Part shown: positions 13,967-19,217 of the stretch, piece by piece
Layout of the letters: the number at the start of each line of letters is the position of its first letter
Position numbering within the stretch: the first letter of the stretch is position 1
DNA from: Phascolarctobacterium sp.
GTDB taxonomy: Bacteria; Bacillota; Negativicutes; Acidaminococcales; Acidaminococcaceae
NCBI GenBank assembly: GCA_019417125.1
Contig: DXVZ01000085.1
Location: forward strand, 1-19,217
Reading direction: 5' to 3'
Length of the DNA: 19,217 nt
Position numbers and translations under genes: made by a program
The notes under the pieces: model-generated
The model's input: only the letters and a program-made list of their open reading frames with translations
Told to the model about the DNA's origin: nothing
Database searches by the model: none

Positions 13967-16441
13967 ATGGTAGATAAAATTAAAATCCGCGGCGCGCGCG
14001 TGCATAACCTAAAAAACGTCAGCGTCGATGTGCCGCTGAATAAAATTGTCGGCATTGCAGGCGTATCAGGCAGCGGCAAATCATCACTGGCGCTGGGCGT
14101 TTTGTATGCCGAAGGCTCGCGCCGTTATTTGGAAGCACTGAGCACCTACACCCGCCGCCGTATGACACAGGCCGCCAAAGCGCAGGTGGACGAAGTTTTG
14201 TACGTACCCGCCGCGCTGGCACTGCACCAGCGCCCAGGCGTTCCGGGCATACGCAGTACCTTCGGCACAGGCACGGAACTTTTAAACAGCCTGCGTTTAA
14301 TGTTCTCGCGCCTGGCGAGCCACCGCTGCCCCAACGGGCACTATGTGCCGCCGACGCTTGCTGTTGCCGCCGAACAGAAAATTACCTGCCCTGAGTGCGG
14401 CGCAGAATTTTACGCACCCGGTGCGGAAGAACTGGCGTTTAACAGCCAGGGCGCCTGCCGCACCTGCGACGGCACAGGGCTTGTGCGCGATGTTGACCTT
14501 GCAACCCTTGTGCCGGACGACAGCCTTAGCATTGACGAAGGCGCCGTTGCACCATGGAACACGCTGATGTGGTCGCTGATGACGGACGTGTGCCGCGCCA
14601 TGGGCGTACGCACCGACGTGCCCTTCCGCGATTTAACGCCGGAAGAAAAGGAAATAGTTTACCACGGCCCGGCTGAAAAACGCCACATTTTTTACAAAGC
14701 CAAAAACAGCAACCAGGCTGGCGAACTTGATTTTACCTATTACAACGCCGTTTACACCGTTAAAAACGCGCTTGCCAAAGTTAAGGACGAAAAAGGCATG
14801 AAGCGGGTGGAAAAATTTTTAAAGCAGGAAACCTGCCCCGACTGCCACGGCACGCGCCTTTCGGACGCCGCACGTGCGCCGCGCCTGCGCGGAATCGGGT
14901 TGGACAAAGCCTGCCAAATGACCCTGACGGAACTTGTTAAATGGGTGGCAGGCGTGCCCGAATCACTGCCGGAAGCCATGCGGACTATGGCGCAGAGCAT
15001 CTGCGAAAGTTTCCAAAGCGTTGCCAAAAGGCTGATGGATTTAGGGCTGGGCTACTTAACGCTTGACCGCGCCAGCAGTACCCTCTCCACCGGTGAACGC
15101 CAGCGTATGCAGCTGGCACGCGCAGTGCGCAACCGCACTACCGGCGTGCTGTATGTGCTGGACGAGCCTTCTATCGGCCTGCATCCCTCCAACATTGTAG
15201 GGCTTACCGGCGTAATGCACGATTTAATCGCCGACGGCAACTCTGTAATACTGGTTGACCACGACACGCAGATTTTAAAAGCTGCCGACTGGCTGATTGA
15301 GATGGGTCCCGAAGCAGGCGCAAACGGCGGGCACGTTATCGCCGAAGGCACGCTGGCGGACGTTGCCGAAAGCCCCGCCTCACACATCGGCCCGTTTTTA
15401 AAAGAAGCGGACAGCGTTATCCGCACGCAGGCACCAATAGATACAATGTTTGACGAAGGGCGCATCCACCTGGAAACCGGCGCTATCCACACCGTTAAAC
15501 CGCTCACGGTTGATATACCCAAAGGCAGGCTCACCGCCGTTACCGGCGTCAGCGGCAGCGGCAAAACCACGCTGATTTTAGAAAGCCTTGTGCCGGGGTT
15601 AAGCGCCGCCATAAACAGGCAAAAGCTGCCGCAGCACGTACTTGCGGCACAGGCAGACGGAATCCGCAGCGTAAAGCTTATTGATGCCACGCCGATAGGC
15701 ATTAACGTGCGCTCCACCGTTGCCACCTATGCCAACGTGCACGACGAACTGCGCAAAATTTACGCCAAAACAGCGGAAGCGAAAGAACGCGGCTTTAAGG
15801 CGGGCGATTTTTCGTACAACACCGGCAAACTGCGCTGCCCCACCTGCGACGGCACGGGCGTAATTAACCTTGACGTGCAGTTTTTGCCGGACGTGCAGAT
15901 ACCCTGCCCGGACTGCCGCGGCAGCCGCTACGGCAAAGACGCAGACAAAGTAAAATACACCAACTCACAGGGCGCAGCGTATTCCCTGCCAGCTTTGATG
16001 GACATGGACGTAACCACAGCCCTTACCGCCTGTGCGGACTTAAAATTAGTGCGCCAGCGCTTACAGGTTTTGCAGGATTTGGGGCTCGGCTACCTTACGC
16101 TTGGCGAAGAAACGCCCAGCCTGTCTGGCGGCGAAGCGCAGCGCTTAAAGCTTGCCAGCGAAATGGGCAAAAGCCAAAGCGACGCCGTTTTTATTTTCGA
16201 TGAACCGACTATCGGGCTGCACCCCTTGGACGTGCGCACACTGCTGGGCGTATTCCAAACGCTGATTGACAGCGGTGCAACTGTTATCGTCATCGAACAC
16301 GACCTTGACGTTATCCGCAACGCTGATTACATCATCGACATGGGCCCTGGCGGCGGCGAAGAAGGCGGCACCATTGTTGCCGCAGGCACTCCCGCCCAAA
16401 TAAAGTCCTCGCCCGCCAGCATCACCGGCAGGTTTTTATAA
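13967..16441 (+). CDS. UvrA2-type (UvrA paralogue) ABC ATPase
   Basis: The 824-residue protein has two ABC modules in UvrA order. Walker A motifs are GVSGSGKS (32-39) and GVSGSGKT (527-534). Walker B motifs are VLDEPSIGLHP (D399/E400) and FDEPTIGLHP. The second signature is canonical LSGGEAQR; the first is LSTGERQR (373-380). Zinc cysteines are present: C141/C144 with C164/C167, C290/C293, and a CPTC...CPDC finger in the second half. Normal UvrA is about 940 residues; here the UvrB-binding insertion after the first Walker A is reduced to a few tens of residues. That is the mark of class II UvrA (UvrA2). Such proteins bind damaged or drug-modified DNA and are linked to drug tolerance, but without UvrB contact cannot start normal excision. 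The Shine-Dalgarno (AAAGAAG) is weak. Confidence 0.9.
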   Translation: MVDKIKIRGARVHNLKNVSVDVPLNKIVGIAGVSGSGKSSLALGVLYAEGSRRYLEALSTYTRRRMTQAAKAQVDEVLYVPAALALHQRPGVPGIRSTFGTGTELLNSLRLMFSRLASHRCPNGHYVPPTLAVAAEQKITCPECGAEFYAPGAEELAFNSQGACRTCDGTGLVRDVDLATLVPDDSLSIDEGAVAPWNTLMWSLMTDVCRAMGVRTDVPFRDLTPEEKEIVYHGPAEKRHIFYKAKNSNQAGELDFTYYNAVYTVKNALAKVKDEKGMKRVEKFLKQETCPDCHGTRLSDAARAPRLRGIGLDKACQMTLTELVKWVAGVPESLPEAMRTMAQSICESFQSVAKRLMDLGLGYLTLDRASSTLSTGERQRMQLARAVRNRTTGVLYVLDEPSIGLHPSNIVGLTGVMHDLIADGNSVILVDHDTQILKAADWLIEMGPEAGANGGHVIAEGTLADVAESPASHIGPFLKEADSVIRTQAPIDTMFDEGRIHLETGAIHTVKPLTVDIPKGRLTAVTGVSGSGKTTLILESLVPGLSAAINRQKLPQHVLAAQADGIRSVKLIDATPIGINVRSTVATYANVHDELRKIYAKTAEAKERGFKAGDFSYNTGKLRCPTCDGTGVINLDVQFLPDVQIPCPDCRGSRYGKDADKVKYTNSQGAAYSLPALMDMDVTTALTACADLKLVRQRLQVLQDLGLGYLTLGEETPSLSGGEAQRLKLASEMGKSQSDAVFIFDEPTIGLHPLDVRTLLGVFQTLIDSGATVIVIEHDLDVIRNADYIIDMGPGGGEEGGTIVAAGTPAQIKSSPASITGRFL

Positions 16442-16467
16442 AAAGCAAAATTAAAAGGAGAAATTTT

Positions 16468-17244
16468 ATGAAACAATATATTGTTGACGCTTTTACCGAT
16501 AAAGTTTTTGCCGGCAATCCGGCCGCTGTCTGCCTGCCTGGCACCTGGCCGGAAGACAGCGTCTTGCAGAGCATTGCCATGGAAAATAATCTTTCGGAAA
16601 CCGCATTTGCCGTACCAGAAAAAGACGGCCGCTACCGCCTGCGCTGGTTTACCCCCGGCGGCGAAATTGACCTGTGCGGCCACGCCACATTGGCAACGGC
16701 TTATGTTATTACACGCTTTATAGAACCGTCATCCACCCATGTTGAATTTAACACCATGAGCGGCGTGCTGACTGTTGACAAAAACGGCGATTTATTTGAA
16801 ATGGACTTTCCCGCTTATGAATTAAAAGAAACCGCTGTTACGGACGCCATGGCGAAGGCACTGGGAGCAAGCCCGCTGAAAGCCTTCATTGCACGCGACC
16901 TCGTCTGCATTTTTGAAAACGAAGATACCGTGCGCAGCATGTGCCCTGACTTTGCCAAACTCAAAGAACTGGAAGGGCTTCTGGTAAATGTTACCGCGCC
17001 CGGCAAAGATTTTGACTGCGTCTCCCGCTCGTTTGCACCTAAGCTGAATGTTGCCGAAGACCCTGTCTGCGGCAGCGGTCACTGCCATGTTCTGCCCTAC
17101 TGGCAGGCTGCGCTTGGCAAAAATACGCTCACTGCTTATCAGGCATCACGCCGCGGCGGCACCATTTATGCACGCCTGCAAAACGGGCGCTGCTATTTAA
17201 GCGGTAAAGCAGCCCTGTTTGCCGAAGCTGAAATTTACTTTTAA
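16468..17244 (+). CDS. PhzF-family isomerase
   Basis: The 258-residue protein has the PhzF/diaminopimelate-epimerase-like fold in two halves. The start IVDAFTDKVFAGNPAAVC, the catalytic glutamate E44 in NLSETAF, FTPGGEIDLCGHATLA (about 60-75) and DPVCGSGHCHVLPYW near the C-terminus are the family marks. PhzF itself isomerises a phenazine precursor; most relatives, including YddE/YHI9 types, have unknown substrates and no phenazine genes are present here. AAGGAG lies about 8 nt before the ATG. It is 26 bp after the UvrA2 gene and 10 bp before the methyltransferase gene, so probably co-transcribed, though no pathway link is evident. Confidence 0.88.
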   Translation: MKQYIVDAFTDKVFAGNPAAVCLPGTWPEDSVLQSIAMENNLSETAFAVPEKDGRYRLRWFTPGGEIDLCGHATLATAYVITRFIEPSSTHVEFNTMSGVLTVDKNGDLFEMDFPAYELKETAVTDAMAKALGASPLKAFIARDLVCIFENEDTVRSMCPDFAKLKELEGLLVNVTAPGKDFDCVSRSFAPKLNVAEDPVCGSGHCHVLPYWQAALGKNTLTAYQASRRGGTIYARLQNGRCYLSGKAALFAEAEIYF

Positions 17245-17254
17245 GGCAGCGGCT

Positions 17255-17788
17255 ATGCTGTACACCGATGTTTACCAATCGCCCCTTGGCGGCATTACCA
17301 TGGCAAGCGACGGGCAAAACCTTACCGGGCTGTGGTTTGACGGGCAGAAATATTTTGCCGCAGGGCTGGCGGATAACGCCGAAAATAAAAACCTGCCCGT
17401 TTTTGAAGAAGCCAAACGCTGGCTGGATATTTACTTTAGCGGCAGGCAGCCGGATTTTACACCGCCGCTGAACTTGCGTGGCAGCGCCTTTCAGCAGGCG
17501 GTGTGGGCGCTGCTGTTAAAAATACCCTACGGCACAACCGCAACCTATAAAGACCTGGCACAACAGATTTGCGCCGCGCTGCACAAAAATTCCATGTCTG
17601 CTCAGGCAGTTGGCGGCGCCGTTGGGCGAAACCCCATCAGCATAATTGTTCCCTGCCACCGCGTACTTGGCACAAACGGCAGTTTAACCGGCTACGCGGG
17701 CGGACTTGCTAAAAAGCTTGCCTTGCTGCGGCTGGAAGGCATCGCCACTGCCGGATTTACGCTGCCTTTCAAAAGCACAGCACTGTAA
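17255..17788 (+). CDS. ogt: Methylated-DNA--[protein]-cysteine S-methyltransferase
   Basis: This suicide repair protein takes alkyl groups from O6-alkylguanine (and O4-alkylthymine) onto its own cysteine. The active site is C134 in IIVPCHRVLG. The preceding VGGAVGRNP (119-127) and TATYKDLAQ (95-103) belong to the DNA-binding helix-turn-helix, and GSLTGYAGGLAKKLALLRLEG closes the domain. The N-terminal RNase H-like domain is short, as in Ogt proteins without an Ada regulatory part. The ATG at 17255 gives 177 residues; a longer frame opens at a TTG at 17219 inside the PhzF gene but adds residues atypical of the family. AAGG (17243-17246) overlaps the PhzF stop codon. A terminator follows. Confidence 0.93.
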   Translation: MLYTDVYQSPLGGITMASDGQNLTGLWFDGQKYFAAGLADNAENKNLPVFEEAKRWLDIYFSGRQPDFTPPLNLRGSAFQQAVWALLLKIPYGTTATYKDLAQQICAALHKNSMSAQAVGGAVGRNPISIIVPCHRVLGTNGSLTGYAGGLAKKLALLRLEGIATAGFTLPFKSTAL

Positions 17789-17789
17789 A

Positions 17790-17840
17790 ATAAAAAACTC
17801 CCGTAATCAAAGTACAAATCTTTAAACGGGAGTTATTTAT
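17790..17840. terminator. Bidirectional terminator between ogt and the DUF262 gene
   Basis: AACTCCCGT (17796-17804) pairs with ACGGGAGTT (17826-17834) around a 21-nt loop that can partly close by AAAG/CTTT pairing. An A-rich run lies on the left and T-rich sequence (ATTTATTTTATTTT) on the right. It can end the plus-strand ogt unit and the minus-strand DUF262 gene, whose stop is at 17842. Confidence 0.72.
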
Positions 17841-17841
17841 T

Positions 17842-19217
17842 TTATTTTAAGCTATTATAAAAATCTCTAATCTTTTTTGCCATCATAATTCTACGTTTAT
17901 TCAAAAATTCATCATAATTAGAATAATCCATATCAAATATTTCTTTCGGTATGCAATTATCCTTCATATTATTTTCTAATTTTTCAATGCTATTAATTCC
18001 ACCGTAACCATTCATTTTACCTTCACATTGCTCTTTTACCTTATTCATATAATCTTTTGGCGCTTGATCTTTTATCTTTATATTAATTTCTGACTGGGTA
18101 TAAACATAATTGGCAATCTGGTTATAACGACCGCGTTCATTAATACCATTTTTTTGCAAATATTTTTTCGGGAAAATATGATGAATATCTCCACGTTGTT
18201 CAATAAGAGATTGTACATCTATGTGTTCTGATAAAAATCCTTGGTTTTTCTCTTTAATTTGAGCCATTAAAAACACATGAAACATTGGGCTACTTGCAAC
18301 AGATGTTTCCAGCTTTGTAACCAGTATATTATTCCAAAAAGCTTCCGATAATTCACCTGCCTCAGTATGCTCTAGTATAGTCATAGGATCGTTATTATAA
18401 AAACGTTTAATATCATAATCAAACATAGATTCCGGAGAACCGGAATATCTTCCTGTCAAAACACAAAGTAAAATCCATTTTCTAACAATTTTTTCAATTA
18501 TTGCTGCATCAGTTCCTTTATTTTTTAATAAAAGATAAAGCGCATACCCAAAATTTAAAACATTTTGAGAACGAATCAAAGACGGCGAAATTATACCTAT
18601 AGATTTTATTATCATTAAGTATCTTTGGAAATTTGTTTGATTTACAAATTCCAAAACACCTTCTTTTAATTTATTAAAAGATTCTTCAGCAATAGTTTCT
18701 CTATATTCTCTAGTAATAAAATCACGTCCTGACAATAAACTTACCAAGTCAGAGATACGTCCACGCAAAAACTTAAACGTAAAAGCTACTCTAAGCACAT
18801 CAGTATAATCAGGCATGAATATATCTTCATTTTCATTAACAATCCATTTTATTTTTTGAAAATATTCCGATTGCACAAACTTAGCATCACAATCGCATAC
18901 AGAACTCAAATCTTCTGGTTTTTGCATTAAATGACAAAAATAATCAATAATTTTTCTTATTTCATTTCCACCAAACTGTTCATCAGCTGATATTTTAGAC
19001 ATTGCAAAATCTGATTGAGATAAAACTACGCCTTTAGAGTTTATACGAATAAAAATTTCTGTTACTTGTGCAATGTCTAATTGTGGAGATAAATCTATTA
19101 TACCAATATTATTATTTTGAATTTGTTGTAATTTATTAATTACAGAATTTATATTACTTCGTTCTATATCAGTATTTAAATTATTTTTAGAGCAATAATT
19201 AATAACAAAATTAAAAG
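17842..19217 (-). CDS. DUF262/DUF1524 (GmrSD-like) protein, N-terminus beyond the window
   Basis: The frame stays open to the right edge, giving at least 457 residues. A Met codon at 19002 is internal and not the true start. Just upstream of it (19003-19092) the frame reads VTEIFIRINSKGVVLSQSDFA, the conserved end of the DUF262 (ParB/GmrS-like NTPase) domain. The DGQQR-type motif expected earlier is off the window. The C-terminal part has HHIFPK (codons 18183-18166) and NQIANYVYTQSEIN, the His-Asn core of the DUF1524 HNH nuclease (GmrD-like) domain. Fused DUF262-DUF1524 proteins include type IV restriction enzymes that cut modified phage DNA, and BrxU. The gene is strongly AT-rich (many AAA, ATT, TTA codons) unlike ogt next door, which suggests transfer. 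No partner methylase is visible. Confidence 0.85.
   Translation of the reverse strand, partial: FNFVINYCSKNNLNTDIERSNINSVINKLQQIQNNNIGIIDLSPQLDIAQVTEIFIRINSKGVVLSQSDFAMSKISADEQFGGNEIRKIIDYFCHLMQKPEDLSSVCDCDAKFVQSEYFQKIKWIVNENEDIFMPDYTDVLRVAFTFKFLRGRISDLVSLLSGRDFITREYRETIAEESFNKLKEGVLEFVNQTNFQRYLMIIKSIGIISPSLIRSQNVLNFGYALYLLLKNKGTDAAIIEKIVRKWILLCVLTGRYSGSPESMFDYDIKRFYNNDPMTILEHTEAGELSEAFWNNILVTKLETSVASSPMFHVFLMAQIKEKNQGFLSEHIDVQSLIEQRGDIHHIFPKKYLQKNGINERGRYNQIANYVYTQSEINIKIKDQAPKDYMNKVKEQCEGKMNGYGGINSIEKLENNMKDNCIPKEIFDMDYSNYDEFLNKRRIMMAKKIRDFYNSLK

Noticed and set aside
18998..19002. ATG at 19002 as start of the DUF262/DUF1524 gene
   Set aside because: The frame continues upstream without a stop to the window edge and encodes the conserved IFIRINSKG...LSQSDF segment, so the ATG is internal.
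19001..19010. ATTGCAAAAT in the DUF262 gene as another fic-type operator
   Set aside because: It lacks the inverted partner at the 14-bp spacing and lies inside coding sequence; chance in AT-rich DNA.

Overview
The window looks like a chromosomal segment of an anaerobic Bacillota-type bacterium. Strong AGGAGG-type ribosome binding sites, a two-subunit glycine decarboxylase (gcvPA/gcvPB), a SpoVB-like flippase and a long-form Ogt fit that group. A Negativicutes relative such as the Acidaminococcaceae is a plausible guess, but this is inference and no rRNA or other marker gene is present. The central ~16 kb is fairly GC-rich. It is flanked by two AT-rich accessory genes, one at each edge.

Layout. 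(1) 1-1363: a class II Fic adenylyltransferase-like gene with a C-terminal helix-turn-helix-like region. It is preceded by an unusual promoter carrying three evenly spaced inverted repeats. (2) 8120 down to 1375, minus strand: a complete glycine cleavage operon, gcvT-gcvH-gcvPA-gcvPB-lplA-lpdA. It has its own promoter, tight spacing or overlaps, and a bidirectional terminator shared with fic. It encodes T, H, both P subunits and the E3 dehydrogenase, plus a lipoate ligase to load H protein from scavenged lipoate. (3) 9419-8283, minus: a Tat-exported HD-domain protein with a YhaM-like metal-site signature, ending in its own terminator. (4) 12691 down to 9561, minus: a likely three-gene envelope unit of SpoVB-like flippase, membrane-anchored M23 peptidase and small secreted protein. 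(5) 12741-13943, plus: a divergently transcribed BMP-family lipoprotein with its own promoter and terminator. (6) 13967-17788, plus: a UvrA2-type ABC ATPase, a PhzF-like isomerase and an O6-alkylguanine methyltransferase, closely spaced. (7) 19217-17842, minus: an AT-rich DUF262/DUF1524 (GmrSD-type) gene whose N-terminus lies beyond the right edge.

How the parts work together. The gcv block is self-contained: P decarboxylates glycine onto lipoyl-H, T passes the C1 unit to tetrahydrofolate, and LpdA reoxidises the lipoyl arm. The flippase/M23 unit points to envelope building. The UvrA2/Ogt pair suggests tolerance of DNA-modifying chemicals. Fic and the DUF262 gene are typical accessory (toxin or defence type) genes.

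The strongest candidate for something new is the fic control region. Three 26-bp sites of the form ATTGCA-N14-TGCAAW lie 41 and 40 bp apart centre to centre, covering the -35, the -10/start and the leader of one promoter. The Fic protein itself ends in a helix-turn-helix-like segment, which suggests an autoregulated Fic module. Several start codons were re-chosen from Shine-Dalgarno placement (gcvPB, gcvT, the HD gene, the M23 gene, ogt).
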